Source: Portulaca oleracea
Lineage: Eukaryota; Streptophyta; Magnoliopsida; Caryophyllales; Portulacaceae
NCBI GenBank assembly: GCA_029582165.1
Contig: CM055868.1
Span: forward strand, 24,148,891-24,212,890
DNA: 64,000 bases
Direction: 5' to 3'
The notes under the pieces are model-generated. The model saw only the letters and a program-made list of their open reading frames with translations. It did no database searches and was not told the DNA's origin. Of the stretch, positions 1 through 11,653 are shown piece by piece. Position 1 is the stretch's first letter; each line of letters begins with the position of its first letter. A program made the translations under genes and the position numbers.

Positions 1-467
1 AACAAAAAGAGCCTTTTTATACCCTTTTCTCATCCCTTTTTCTATCATCTTTTCTATCCATTTTCTTGACACTACTTTGGCATATTCAAGAGGACTATTC
101 AAGGCTTTCAAAGGCTAATTCAAGTGAGGTTCAAACACTACAACCAAAGGCTTGGCAAGGCTTCCCTTCAAAAGGCATAATGTAAGCTCTTAAGTGTTCC
201 TGCCTTATGTAAATAAATTGTTATTTCTTTCTTTTATTCTTTTGCATGTTCCATGAAATAATTCTATAAAGTTCTTATTTGTCTCCTGTTATCAAAATCA
301 CATTTTAAACTTTTAGTAGAGTTCTTCCTTTTGTGAGAGGCGGACTCCTAAAGTGTTTAACTTTTGGAGTTCGTAGCCTTACCCCCGAATTCATTCTTGG
401 GTTTCGCAGGCGAAGTCTTTCTTTGTTTTCTTTGATTTTGTCTTGGATTTTCCCTTAAAAATTCGGG
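1..467 (+). repeat. LTR fragment, Tat/Ogre-like (3' part only)
   Basis: The segment ends in an AATTCGGG run followed at 468 by TGGCGACTTCC. That resembles the tRNA-Arg primer site (TGGCGACTCC...) that follows LTRs of Tat/Ogre-type Ty3/gypsy elements. The text before it (GGTTTCGCAGGCGAAGTC near 401-418, then T-rich DNA) is non-coding and LTR-like. No LTR start is in the window, so this is a fragment cut by the window edge. The lineage is an inference from the primer site alone. Confidence 0.35.
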
Positions 468-742
468 TGGCGACTTCCATTTCGAACCAAAACACATCGA
501 GGATTGCATAAACTATGGTTAACATGGTTTTACAATGTATCGATGCAACTTTAGGGTACTCTTTCCTACATTTCTAAATAATACTTGCATAAATCACTCT
601 CCTCCGAGCCTAACATTTAAATGAGCAAATTGGGTTAAATTTATAAGAGTTTGGAACAAGTGGATGTTCACTCTTAAAGGTTTAATTCAATGACTCATAA
701 AATGCATAAGTAAAGGGAAAGTGATTTTACAAAATATTATTC
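468..742. other. Non-coding spacer between LTR fragment and copia remnant
   Basis: It begins with the degenerate tRNA-Arg-like primer site. No coding signal or clear repeat is visible in the remainder, which is probably the decayed leader of the Tat-like element or the lost 5' end of the copia element that follows. Confidence 0.3.
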
Positions 743-3451
743 ATGAAATGTAAGGTTGATCTCCTTAAAGATTTTTCAAAGGTTAAACCCCAGCATAAAT
801 CACTGAATCACACCTCAATCCAACGTGGACGTTTGGAAGCCCGAACGGCGAGGAAAAATGTCCACACAAAGGCAAGGCAATTGCTTAAGCTAAATCTAAA
901 GGAAGTGGACCTTATCCTGACAGTGACTACTTTTATTATAAAGATAAGGGCCACTAGAAAAGGAACTGCCCATCTTACTTGGAGGACCTGAAGAACGGGA
1001 AGGTGGTTCCCAGATCAAGTAACAATGTGGTTAAGATTCACCTCAGACTCTTCTATTTGGGTATTAGATACCAGTTGTTGCTCACACATTTCTAGAAATG
1101 TGCAGGGGCTAAGCAGAAGTAGGAGGGTCAAGTCAGGAGAAAGCGAACCTACGTCAAGGAAACGGGTAGAGAATTGCAGCAGTCTACGTAGGTACTTACA
1201 GTTTATCTTTACCTTCTGGGCTTATTCTAGAACTGAATAATTGTTATTTTGTTTCTCTTATAAGCAGAAATATGATTTCTATTTCCGTTTTTGGAAGAGG
1301 AAGGTTATTACTTTGAACTTAGCGATTGTCGCTTTAATATTTTCAAAGATGGAATCTACTATTGTACAGGTGTTTGTTTTAACGACTTGTATATTGTAGA
1401 CTTAAGTAAACTTGTTTACCACATTAGGTTCAAGAAAACTAGAACATCTGACTCGAATCCCACTTACCTATGGCATTGTCCCTTGGGTCATATAAATGAG
1501 AAACGCATACAAAAGATACATAATGCAAGTCTTTTGAGTGGTTTCAACTTCGAAGCATATGATGCTTGTGAAGCTTTTCTTATGGGTAAAATGACCAGGT
1601 CACCATTTATTAGAATTGGTGAACGGGCAACTGCACTTTTGGGACTCGTCCATATTGATGTTTGTGGTCCTATGAGTACAAGTGCACGAGGTGGGTTCCA
1701 GTACTTAATTACTTTTACCGATGATCTAAGTAGATATGGTTATGTCTACTTGATGCATCACAAATCATAATCCTTTAAAAAGTTTAAGGAATTCCAAAAT
1801 GAAGTACAAAATCAACTTGGCAAGACAATTAAGATAATTCGATCCGATCGAGGTGGTGAAAATTTGAGCTTAGAGTTTCTTGATCATCTGAAGGAGTGTG
1901 GAATTGTTTCACAACTATCGCCTCCTAGAACACCTCAGTATAATGGTGTACATAAAAGGAGAAATCATACTTTATTAGATAGGGTACTGATCAGCGACTC
2001 AGATTTGCATACTAGTTTTTGGGGGATATGCTCTAGAAACTGCTTGTCTCTTCTTGAATAGATCTTCTTCCACCAAAGCTGTTGAAAAGGCGCCATATGA
2101 GATATGGAGAGGAAGAGTTCCCAGTTTGTCTTTCCCAAGGGTTTGGGGTTGCGAAGCATATGTCAAGGCCCAGCCAAACGACAAGCTTGCACCCAGATCC
2201 GAAAAATGTTTCTTTATGCGCTACCCAAAAGAAACCAAAGGGTATTTCTTCTACAATCATCCAGAGAACAAAGTGTTTGTGCCTCGGGATGCTTAGTCTT
2301 AGAGACTTAGTTTATCTCTAAGAGAAAGAGTAGAAGAGATTTTATTGAACTTGATGAAGTTCAAGAGCCACTAACCACTTCACCCATCCATAATACCCCT
2401 TCTATCACCCCAAACACCTTCCGAAAGTCAGCAAGTGTGGGATGAAATGCAAGGAGTTGAGGCTCAACCGAATGAGGTTCAAGAATATGGCGACTGGACT
2501 CAAACCGTTGAGGACCAATCAGTTGAGGAACTTGAGGACATGACTTAAAGAGTTGAAGGCCAGTCAAGTAAGGAACAAGTGGCAAAGACCCTTCGTAGGA
2601 CTAGTAGAGAAATTCGTCGGCCTGAGAGATACGGGTATCTCATTACTGACAAACAAGTATTGCTTTTGGAATGCGATGAACCTACCAACTATAAGCAAGC
2701 TTTGGAAAGCCCAGATTCCTAGAAGTGGCTTAAGGCCATGAAATTTGAAATGGACTCCATGTACCAAAACCAAGTTTGGAACTTGGTGGACTTGCCTGAA
2801 GGCGCGAGAGCAATCAGGAACAAGTGGATCTTTAAAGTAAAGACTGACATAGACGGTAAATCAAGTTTACAAAGCTCGACTGGTAGCTAAGGGCTTCACT
2901 CAAATTCATGGTAATGACTATGAAGAGACCTTTTCTCCAGTTGCAACATTTGAGTCCATCAGAATACTCCTAGCCATTGTTGCATGGTATGACTATGAGA
3001 TATGGAAAATGGACGTCAAAATCGCATTCCTGAATGGTTTTTTGGAAGAGGAAGTATATATGATGCAACCAGAAGGTTTTGAGGATCCCAAGCAAGTTGG
3101 GAAGGTCTACAAGCTGCGAAACTCCATTAATGGACTTGAGCAAGCTTCTAGGAGTTGGAATCAAAACTTCGAGAAGGTAATAAAAAAGTTTGGTTTCCTT
3201 CAGAACCAGGAAGAGCGTTGTGTTTACAAGAAACTTAGTGGGAGAAAAATTGTCTTTTTTGTGTTTGTATGTGGGTGACATACTCCTTATTGGAAACAAC
3301 GTTCCCATGCTAGAGTCTTGCAAGACTTAGCTTAGGAAGAATTTCCAAATGAATAAAGGATCTCGACGAGGCCCAGTACATTCTTGGAGTTAAAATCTAT
3401 CGAGATAGATTAAAGCATTTGATTGTGTTGAATCAAACAACTTATACTACT
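743..3451 (+). pseudogene. Ty1/copia gag-pol remnant, upstream part
   Basis: Decayed polyprotein of a Ty1/copia retrotransposon, read across several frames. In order: a gag zinc-knuckle relic near 920-1000 (KDKGH...KRNCP); protease near 1055 (WVLDTSCCSHI, where DTG is expected, so the site is altered); integrase zinc finger and core at 1470-2000 (LWHCPLGH, DVCGPM, SDRGGEN); reverse transcriptase at 2760-3420 (WIFKVKTD, MDVKIAFLNG, INGLEQASRSWN). Frameshifts and stops occur throughout, so no product is expected. The reading stops at 3451, where another retroelement is inserted, and resumes at 10838. The 5' LTR and gag start are missing. The later RNase H text resembles Angela-type copia elements, but lineage is uncertain. 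Confidence 0.9.
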
Positions 3452-5375
3452 TGTTCGGTCTCGTTTCGAGCCGAATTCTTCTCTTTTATAGGGTATTTTT
3501 GTTTGTCTTTAATAATTATTTTAGTAGTTTTATTATGTTTTATTCTATTATTAGATTTTATAGCATTTTATTATTTTTGTTATTATTATTGTTAATATGA
3601 AACAAAAATGATAAATATTAGAAATAAATAATAAAAACCTATTGTAATCTAATCCTAAAAACCCAGCCAGCCCAAATTCCCCATTTCCCTCTTCCTTCTC
3701 CTTTTATTGGTGATTACCCAAAACCCAAACCCACCTAATACCCGCCTACCCACACCCAGAACCCGCAACCCTATAACCCATACCCATTTCCCTTTTATAC
3801 CCAGCCGATTAAAAGCTCCCCCAAAACCCTAATTTTCCCTCATTTTCATTCCCCCTCTTTCCCTCTCTTCGTCCCTATCTCCCTCACTCACTCTCCTCTC
3901 TGTTCTTTTTGCGCGGCCAAACACACCCAACAACCTCACACCTCCATAACCATTTCTCGAACTCCTTCTCTCTTCTCTTCTCTTCTCTTCTCATCTCCAT
4001 CTCTCTTATCTTATCTCTTTCTCGCACGATATCTCTTGATTTCTCACTATTTCTCGTCCCATTTTGCAGATTCAGTTGTGATAACCGAATAAGTGCAACG
4101 CAATGGAGCTGCTCGACACCACCATTGACGCATCTTCATCCTCAACAACCAAAAGCATCTAGACCGTCCAAGATTGAGAAGATCGATGGTGGAGATGGAA
4201 AGGAAGGGCTGGGGATCGACTATAAAAGGGAGAGAAGAGCAGATTCGAAGGGCATGCAAGGACGTCTCGGCCTCGATTTAGGGTTAGAATTAGATTTAGG
4301 TTTAATTTATGTCTTTATTCATGCTTTGAATTCCTGTTTTGAATCTTTTTGAATCTTTATTTTCAGTTTCCTTTCAATCGATTTTGGGTTTGTTCTTGAA
4401 TGTTTTCGAATTATTAGTGTAATTTTAGGATTGAATTGTATTCGATTCTTGTGTTGATTTTCTTAAGATGTTTTGGGTAAATTTGTGTTGATTTTGGTTC
4501 GATTTTTGTGTGGTTCTGCTCGTTTTTCCGCTTTGATTTCAATCTCGGTTTCTTGTCTCTTCTCTGTCTCGGCTTCTATTTCTCTTCATCTTCCCTGCTT
4601 CCTCTCGGTTAATGGCGGTAGGAAGTTTAATCCCTATTCTTACCATTTGTTGTTTGGTCGTCTGATAGATTAGAATTAGGTTTCTTAGGTTTTGGTCCTT
4701 TGTTAAGATCGGTTTAATCTAGGATTAGATTTAGGGTTAGTCCCTAGAGTTAATAGGGTTTAGGGTCTGTTTGGTCGTTAGTTAAAGTTAGGTTTATTAG
4801 AGTAATTCAGCTTAGGGTTTAGTCTTATTAAAGTTAGTTTTAGTGTTAGGTTTCTAGGGTGATTAAGTGTTATTAAGTTTTCATTAGTTTTTATTAGGGT
4901 TTTGTTTAGGGTTTGTTTAGGTCAATTTTCCCTAAAGTCTTTATTAGTATTAGCCACAAAACAATCCAACTATTAGTGAGGAGGAGGGCTAAGGGTCACA
5001 AATTCCACTCTCAAGTGGGGATTTGGGGATTCTTAGTAATCCAATTCACGCTTTCTTATTTGTTCGGGAGAAAGTTTAAGGTGAAGAATTTAATTGAAGT
5101 TTAGATCATCAAAGGTATAGTCTCTTATTCCTAATTTCATATTAGTTTTAGTTTAATTGCTTTCTTAATTTCATGTTTTTAATTGCTTTCATCTTTTATT
5201 GCTTTCTTAATTATTATCATGTCTAGGTTAGTTTATTGCTTTATTTATATAATTTATTGCTTTCTGCATTGAGAAAAACCCCTGTACACAAACCGATTAC
5301 CTTTATCAAGCCTAACACCCATCCCTGTGGACCGACAACCTTAACTTATAAAACCACAAAAATTACAACTGAACA
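3452..5375 (+). repeat. 5' LTR of non-autonomous element
   Basis: Direct repeat of 8883-10837, TG..CA bounded. It contains a TATA-like CCTTTTATACCC (about 3793), a CT-rich run near 3965-4015, and many TTTAGGG/TTAGGG telobox-like motifs at 4275-4925. It differs from the 3' LTR by a few indels. One lies near 3705: TTTTATTGGTG here replaces a longer stretch with CGGCCCAGCTG in the 3' copy. Confidence 0.93.
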
Positions 5376-5376
5376 A

Positions 5377-5394
5377 TGGCGCCGTTGCCGGGGA
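5377..5394 (+). other. Primer binding site, tRNA-Asp
   Basis: TGGCGCCGTTGCCGGGGA lies one base after the 5' LTR. It is complementary to the 3' end of plant tRNA-Asp as I recall it (…CCCCGGCAACGGCGCCA), the primer used by Athila-type retrotransposons. Confidence 0.88.
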
Positions 5395-5540
5395 TGGCGT
5401 TATTTGGTAGATTAGGGGATTGGTTTGTGTGTAAATAGTTTAATTTCTTTCTTGATTATGTTAGAAAAATGTAGCACAAAAACTTGAATTTCGAAAAAAA
5501 AAAAACAATAAAAAAAACAATAAAAAAAGAAGAAAAACAA

Positions 5541-6935
5541 ATGGCATGTTTTAGCTGCCCTCAAAATGAGCAAGAATTATTTTGTGATTATCGTGATAGA
5601 TTAAATGATTATCTTGCTTATTGGGCCCCTCATGGTTATATTTATTCTAATTGGGAAGTGTTAGTTGTTACTAATGAGGGATTGAATTTCGAGACCCGTT
5701 CTCTTCTGAATTACTTTGATTTCAATGTTGAACATGAGTATCAGGCTTGGGAATTATTTGATTGGTTGTACACGGATACTCGCCAATTTGGGGAGACTTT
5801 TTATTCATCGGGTTCTTGTTTTGGTAATCCATGTGCTCTTCATGCTCAATTGCACTATGAGAAACGTTATGATCTTTCTCCATGTGATGATGTTGAGTCT
5901 CGTCATTTGTGTGTGCATTGTGAATCTCCATCTCATGCTTCCGAATCTTGTAGACTAGATAAAATTGGTGCTGAAATAGTTGGTTTACAAGATAGGATGA
6001 ATAAATGCATGGAAGAATTTGAACACGTGCTTAAACCTAAGGTTGAAACTTATCTTGCACAATTGGTTGATTCGAATGTTGAAATAGGTCATTCATCGTC
6101 TTTGAGTCCTGAAATGCATGACGATTCTTCTGTGTATGATTATGATTATGATGATGACTACTGTAATGGACATAGTTTTGTAAGGAGGATTAGTGATTCC
6201 TTAGCTCTAGCCCCACCTAGTGAGCATGAGGAACATGATAATTCTGTGTGTGATGATGTAGAATTAGTTGAAAACATGCTAGATGATGAACCATTGTCCA
6301 TGCCTTTGTGTGAAGAAAAAGTTGAGATTGATGAATGCCATGATGCTTTTGATATAATTGAGCATGATCTTGTTGAGAGTGAAGTTGTATCCTTTGTGAT
6401 TGAATGTGTGCTAGATACTGATTTATTCACTTTCATTGAGAATTATTGCATTAGTGAGGCATTAGCTACCCTTTCTTGTAAATCCATTGATGTGAAATCT
6501 TGTGATGATGAACTTGAGTCTATGGGGATTGATCCTAAGTGTTTGGACTTGGTTTGTGACAATGATATTTTTGATGGTGATATGCTTTATGAGTCGTTGT
6601 TTGCATCCAAGTCTTCCCATGAGCATGTCCATAAATGTGTTGTATTGCCTCCTTTCGTTGATTTGTATACCCAATCTCCATTTACGAGTCAATGGGAGGA
6701 TCCATTTGTCATGTCTTCTTTCACTATGCCTAGGAAAGTCTTGTATATTCATGCATTTCATCATTTCTATGACTTTTCTAAGGCATTTGATAAATTGTTA
6801 AGGGCGCTAAGGTTTGTTTATATGTCATTGCGAGTGTGCTCTTACCTACACCATTCTGAGATGCATGAGAGGATGCATGATTTGTTACTCCGGGCGTTGA
6901 CTGGTTCTGACTTGGTGTCCGATATCGTGAGGTGA
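5541..6935 (+). CDS. CCHC zinc-knuckle protein of non-autonomous retroelement (gag-like)
   Basis: Intact 464-aa frame. The first ATG is at 5541; the frame is open upstream to 5484 but without an ATG. The N-terminal 120 residues are Cys/Tyr/Trp-rich (MACFSCPQNEQELFCDYRDR). A CX2CX4HX4C knuckle (CVHCESPSHASESC, about residues 124-137) is the usual retroviral-type nucleic-acid-binding motif of gag. The middle and C-terminal parts are very acidic (DYDYDDDY near 220). I see no protease, RT, RNase H or integrase motif. It is the only protein of the element and may be a diverged gag or an unrelated RNA-binding protein. I do not recognise the family beyond the knuckle. The open frame suggests recent selection or recent insertion. 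Confidence 0.7.
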   Translation: MACFSCPQNEQELFCDYRDRLNDYLAYWAPHGYIYSNWEVLVVTNEGLNFETRSLLNYFDFNVEHEYQAWELFDWLYTDTRQFGETFYSSGSCFGNPCALHAQLHYEKRYDLSPCDDVESRHLCVHCESPSHASESCRLDKIGAEIVGLQDRMNKCMEEFEHVLKPKVETYLAQLVDSNVEIGHSSSLSPEMHDDSSVYDYDYDDDYCNGHSFVRRISDSLALAPPSEHEEHDNSVCDDVELVENMLDDEPLSMPLCEEKVEIDECHDAFDIIEHDLVESEVVSFVIECVLDTDLFTFIENYCISEALATLSCKSIDVKSCDDELESMGIDPKCLDLVCDNDIFDGDMLYESLFASKSSHEHVHKCVVLPPFVDLYTQSPFTSQWEDPFVMSSFTMPRKVLYIHAFHHFYDFSKAFDKLLRALRFVYMSLRVCSYLHHSEMHERMHDLLLRALTGSDLVSDIVR

Positions 6936-8882
6936 GAAGGGGTGAGTTTATTGAGAAGAAGCCTTCTAGGTAATATCCTTCCTCACCTATCTTGTACAGT
7001 TAGTAAGTCGGTTTACTTTTCTTCTTTTATTTTCTTTTTGTGAGTTTCTTTTTCTTTTATTTTGGGGTGCTTGCTTACCTATTTCTGTTTCCATTTGGAG
7101 GACACGGCAACCTCTTTGCGTGGGAGTGGGAGGGTAGTATGCATTCCGGTTTGTGAGTCCAAAGAAAAGAAAAAAAAAAAGTTGTTTTGTAAATATTTTA
7201 GTTTCTTAATTCTTTAGTCCTTAGAGTCTTGTATAGTTGTTTTTCTTTTTGATCCTGCATGTGAACCATCATACATAGTATGCTTTTCTTGTTTATTTCT
7301 AACCTTGGTGTGATGTTCCTTGGATCGTGGATTGAATATGCTTGATTGAAGACTTCGAGGTAACTTCTTTCCACTCTCTCTTTATGTGAATATATCGATG
7401 ATCCATGATGCATGCTTGATTTTCTTTTTGGGTGGCGAACCCCTTGAGTGTGAATGTTGGATATATATTGTTGTTGGAGCCGTGTGGGCTCAGGTCGCCA
7501 CCGCTTTTTATGTGATAAGTGTTTTATATATATGCTTTTCTTGGTTTTCTACCTTACTTGAGACACCCTTCTCATAATGGAGACATTGTGATGTCTTGTG
7601 TTGGAGTGGGGGGGGTGGTCTTTTCCATTTGTCATGGGTAGATCACCTAGTTTTTGAGTCTTTCTTTTTGTTTTTCGTAGTTTGTGTCTAAAAATTGTAA
7701 ATTTTGTGTGTGAAAAGAAAAAAAAAGGGAAAAAATGTTGTGAAAAACCCAAAAGTTGTTTTTCTTTTTGAAGATGTTTCCGTTCACAGTTGTGTAGAAA
7801 GTTGTCTAATCAATTGATTTAATCAGTTAGAAGCGGCCGGTATGAATAATGATGGGCCTTAGGAAGGATTTTTGCCATGAATTATCTCTATTAGACCTTT
7901 ACATGGAATGGGAAAGCGGAATCCTCAATTCTTACACGCTTTGACTGTGAATTCTTACCTAAGTTAGACGGTTTTAGTTGTTCAATTGCTTAAGCTCTTA
8001 ATTAATGCATTAAATAATTATTGTCGGGTCTACCGTCATGGGTTGGTTTGGGTGGATCGGCACCCTATTCCCCTTAAGTGCAATGACTCACGTATGGAGA
8101 AACCCAGCAGGGAGGGTAACCCTTTGCGAAGGTCGGTGCTTAAATCCCGCAAAACCCGACACAAACGCTTTAAAAGACACAAAACTGATTGAGTGTAAAG
8201 AAAAGAGCGTAGGTTTTGAAAAAGAAAGAAAAGAGCGAAGCATGAAAATGGAAAAAAAGAGTTGAGCAAAAGAATGGTAAGAAAGAGAAAAGTAAAAAAA
8301 GAAGAGAGCAAAGTAAGAAAAAGAAAGAAAAGAGAGGTTAAAAGAAAAACCAAGAGTGAAGAAGGATAGATAATCCCGAGCTTGAGCATCAGAACAACTC
8401 TGATTGTCTGGTTTAGGATAGGAAGGACCGACTAGAGCCCACTTGCACATATGCACGAGGTGTTTTGCTCATCAGGAAGTGTTTTGGTTCAAAATCTCAA
8501 AGATTGGCAGTTTTCCAACCTTCGTGTCTTAATTTGTTTATACTTGCTTCTTCCAATTGATTGTTGAGGTGGGTTTGGGAACTAGGTGCATGATTGGGGA
8601 CGGGAATATCTTCTTTGCTTTTGTTTTGTTTCGTTTTTCGGTTTTCATTTCTTTTTCTTTCCCCTTTTTCTTTTCTCGTGGCTTTTGTGGGTATAGTTGC
8701 TATAAACCCTCACGAGACCTACCTCGTCCACTCGGGCTGCCGGGGGGTTTAAAGGGCTTGATGCATGCGCTAAATGCATCCGCGATTCCTGCGAAAGTGA
8801 GTTAGGGTTTTTAGTTTTTCTTTTTAGTCCTTTTCTTTATTTTTAGTTTGCTCGGGGCGAGCAAACCCTTGTGTTGGAGTGG
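6936..8882 (+). other. Non-coding 3' internal region with polypurine tracts
   Basis: No convincing gene. The last bases before the 3' LTR, 8868-8882 (CTTGTGTTGGAGTGG), serve as the presumed polypurine tract. The identical 15-mer occurs at 7595-7609, where it runs into GGGGGGTGG, and a related GTGGGAGTGGGAGGG lies at 7119-7134. Purine-rich AAAGAAAGAAAAGAG DNA covers about 8205-8345. Confidence 0.5.
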
Positions 8883-10837
8883 TGTTCGGTCTCGTTTCGA
8901 GCCGAATTCTTCTCTTTTATAGGGTATTTTTGCTTGTCTTTAATAATTATTTTAGTAGTTTTATTATGTTTTATTCTATTATTAGATTTTATAGCATTTT
9001 ATTATTTTTGTTATTATTATTGTTAATATGAAACAAAAATGATAAATATTAGAAATAAATAATAAAAACCTATTGTAATCTAATCCTAAAAACCCAGCCA
9101 GCCCAAATTCCCCATTTCCCTCTTCCTTCTCCTTTTCGGCCCAGCTGATTACCTAGCCCAATTCAAAACCCAAACCCACCTAATACCCGCCTACCCACAC
9201 CCAGAACCCGCAACCCTATAACCCATACCCATTTCCCTTTTATACCCAGCCGATTAAAAGTTCCCCCAAAACCCTAATTTTCCCTCATTTTCATTCCCCC
9301 TCTTTCCCTCTCTTCGTCCCTATCTCCCTCACTCACTCTCCTCTCTGTTCTTTTTGCGCGGCCAAACACACCCAACAACCTCACACCTCCATAACCATTT
9401 CTCGAACTCCTTCTCTCTTCTCTTCTCTTCTCTTCTCTTCTCATCTCCATCTCACTTATCTTATCTCTTTCTCGCACGATATCTCTTGATTTCTCACTAT
9501 TTCTCGTCCCATTTTGCAGATTCAGTTGTGATAACCGAATAAGTGCAACGCAATGGAGCTGCTCGACACCACCATTGACGCGTCTTCATCCTCAACAACC
9601 AAAAGCATCTAGACCGTCCAAGATTGAGAAGATCGATGGTGGAGATGGAAAGGAAGGGCTGGGGATCGACTATAAAAGGGAGAGAAAAGCAGATTCGAAG
9701 GGCATGCAAGGACGTCTCGGCCTCGATTTAGGGTTAGAATTAGATTTAGGTTTAATTTATGTCTTTATTCATGCTTTGAATTCCTGTTTTGAATCTTTTT
9801 GAATCTTTATTTTCAGTTTCCTTTCAATCGATTTTGGGTTTGTTCTTGAATGTTTTCGAATTATTAGTGTAATTTTCTGGGATTGAATTGTATTCGATTC
9901 TTGTGTTGATTTTCTTAAGATGTTTTGGGTAAATTTGTGTTGATTTTGGTTCGATTTTTGTGTGTGGTTCTGCTCGTTTTTCTGCTCTGATTTCAATCTC
10001 GGTTTCTTCTGTCTCTTCTCTGTCTCGGCTTCTATTTCTCTTCATCTTCCCCTGCTTCCTCTGCTCGGTTAATGGGCAGTAGGAAGTTTAATCCCTATTC
10101 TTACCATTTGTTGTTTGGTCGTACAGTAGATTAGAATTAGGTTTCTTAGGTTTTGGTCCTTTGTTAAGATCAGTTTTAATCTAGAATTAGATTTAGGGTT
10201 AGTCCCTAGAGTTAATAGGGTTTAGGGTCTTTTTGGTCGTTAGTTAAAGTTAGGTTTATTAGAGTAATTCAGCTTAGGGTTTAGTCTTATTAAAGTTAGT
10301 TTTAGTGTTAGGTTTCTAGGGTGGTTAAGTGTTATTAAGTTTTCATTAGTTTTTATTAGGGTTTTGTTTAGGGTTTGTTTAGGTCAATTTTCCCTAAAGT
10401 CTTTATTAGTATTAGCCACAAAACAATCCAACTATTAGTGAGGAGGAGGGCTAAGGGTCACAAATTCCACTCTCAAGTGGGGATTTGGGGATTCTTAGTA
10501 ATCCAATTCACGCTTTCTTATTTGTTCGGGAGAAAGTTCAAGGTGAAGGATTTAATTGAAGCTTAGATCATCAAAGGTATAGTCTCTTGTTCCTAATTTC
10601 ATATCAGTTTTAGTTTAATTGCTTTCTTAATTTCATGTCTTTAATTGCTTTCATCTTTTATTGCTTTCTTAATTATTATCATGTCTAGGTTAGTTTATTG
10701 CTTTATTTATATAATTTATTGTTTTCCGCATTGAGAAAAACCCCTGTACACAAACCGATTACCTTAATCAAGCCTAACACCCATCCCTGTGGACCGACAA
10801 CCTTAACTTATAAAACCACAAAAATTACAACCGAACA
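8883..10837 (+). repeat. 3' LTR of non-autonomous element
   Basis: Direct repeat of 3452-5375 with the same TGTTCGG start and GAACA end, followed immediately by the target duplication CTACT. Confidence 0.93.
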
Positions 10838-11653
10838 CTACTGATAAGGTGTTGAATAGGTTCAGCATGGAAAACTCCAAGAAGGGTTACATCCCTATGG
10901 TCCATGGCACATGGCTTAGTAAAATAGATTGTTCTACGACAACTGAAGACTTACAGCGAATGAAAAATGTACCCTATGCGTCTACAGTAGGTGCCATTAT
11001 GTATGCCATGAGATTTACAAGGCCGGATATAGCTTATGCTTTGAGTATGTGCATTAGGTTTCAACCCAATTTGGGAGAGAAACATTGGATAACTATGAAA
11101 AACATACTGAAGTATTTGAATAGGACTAAAGATTTGTCTTTAGTGTATAGATGTAATACGCGGCTGTGTAAAGGGCTACACCGACGCCGACTTTATGACA
11201 GACAAGGATGATTACAAGAGCTAATCTGGGCATGTCTTCTTGTTAAATAGAGGGGTTGTGAGCTAGAAGAGTTCTAAGCAAGACACTGCTGCGGATTTTA
11301 CAACCGAGGTCGAGTACGTTACCGCTTCGGAAGCCACAAAGGAGGTCGTATGGATGAAGAAGTTCATCACGCTACTTGGAGTGGTGCCTAGGGTAGCGGA
11401 AGGCGTCGACCTCTATTGCGATAATAGTGGGGTCATCGCTCAAGATAAGGAACCTAGGGCACACGACAAGGCTAAGTACGTGTCCCGAAAATATCACCTC
11501 ACACGATCTTTCGTAGATGATGGTGATGTAATAGTATGCAAGGTTCACATGGATGCGAACGTTGCTAATCCGCTCACTAAACCCCTATCTCGAGCTAAGC
11601 ATGAAGGTCATGCCCGGGCTGTAGGTATCAAGCACGTCAGAGAATGCGTGTAG
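10838..11653 (+). pseudogene. Ty1/copia pol remnant, downstream part (RT end and RNase H)
   Basis: Continuation of the polyprotein interrupted at 3451. The C-terminal RT part reads NRFSMENSKKGY, PYASTVGAIMYAM and TRPDIAYALS. RNase H follows with TEVEYVTASEA, DLYCDNSGVIA and NPLTKPLSRAKHEGHA, ending with a stop at 11651-11653. A frameshift near 11170 and in-frame stops near 11225-11290 make it non-functional. Copia pol normally ends with this RNase H segment, so the order is as expected once the insertion is discounted. Confidence 0.9.

Larger units (their letters stand above)
3452..10837 (+). mobile_element. Non-autonomous LTR retrotransposon (Athila-related), complete
   Basis: Two nearly identical LTRs (1924 and 1955 bp) start TGTTCGG and end GAACA. 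They are flanked by a perfect 5-bp target duplication, CTACT, at 3447-3451 and 10838-10842. The primer site after the 5' LTR matches plant tRNA-Asp, as in Athila elements, and LTR start, LTR end and primer site all resemble the Athila-like element at 44318. The 3.5-kb interior encodes one CCHC protein and no visible protease, reverse transcriptase or integrase, so mobilisation would need enzymes from a partner, possibly an Athila relative (inference). It is inserted in the copia reverse transcriptase. High LTR similarity suggests a recent insertion. Confidence 0.93.

Noticed and set aside
3909..4352. 147-codon open frame in the 5' LTR of the non-autonomous element (and its partner in the 3' LTR)
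   Set aside because: Low-complexity CT-rich LTR sequence, present in both LTRs. No protein features; expected by chance.
8036..8456. Overlapping minus-strand hydrophobic frames of about 120 codons
   Set aside because: Complement of the AAAGAAAGAAAAG purine run; the Phe/Leu/Ser richness is compositional.
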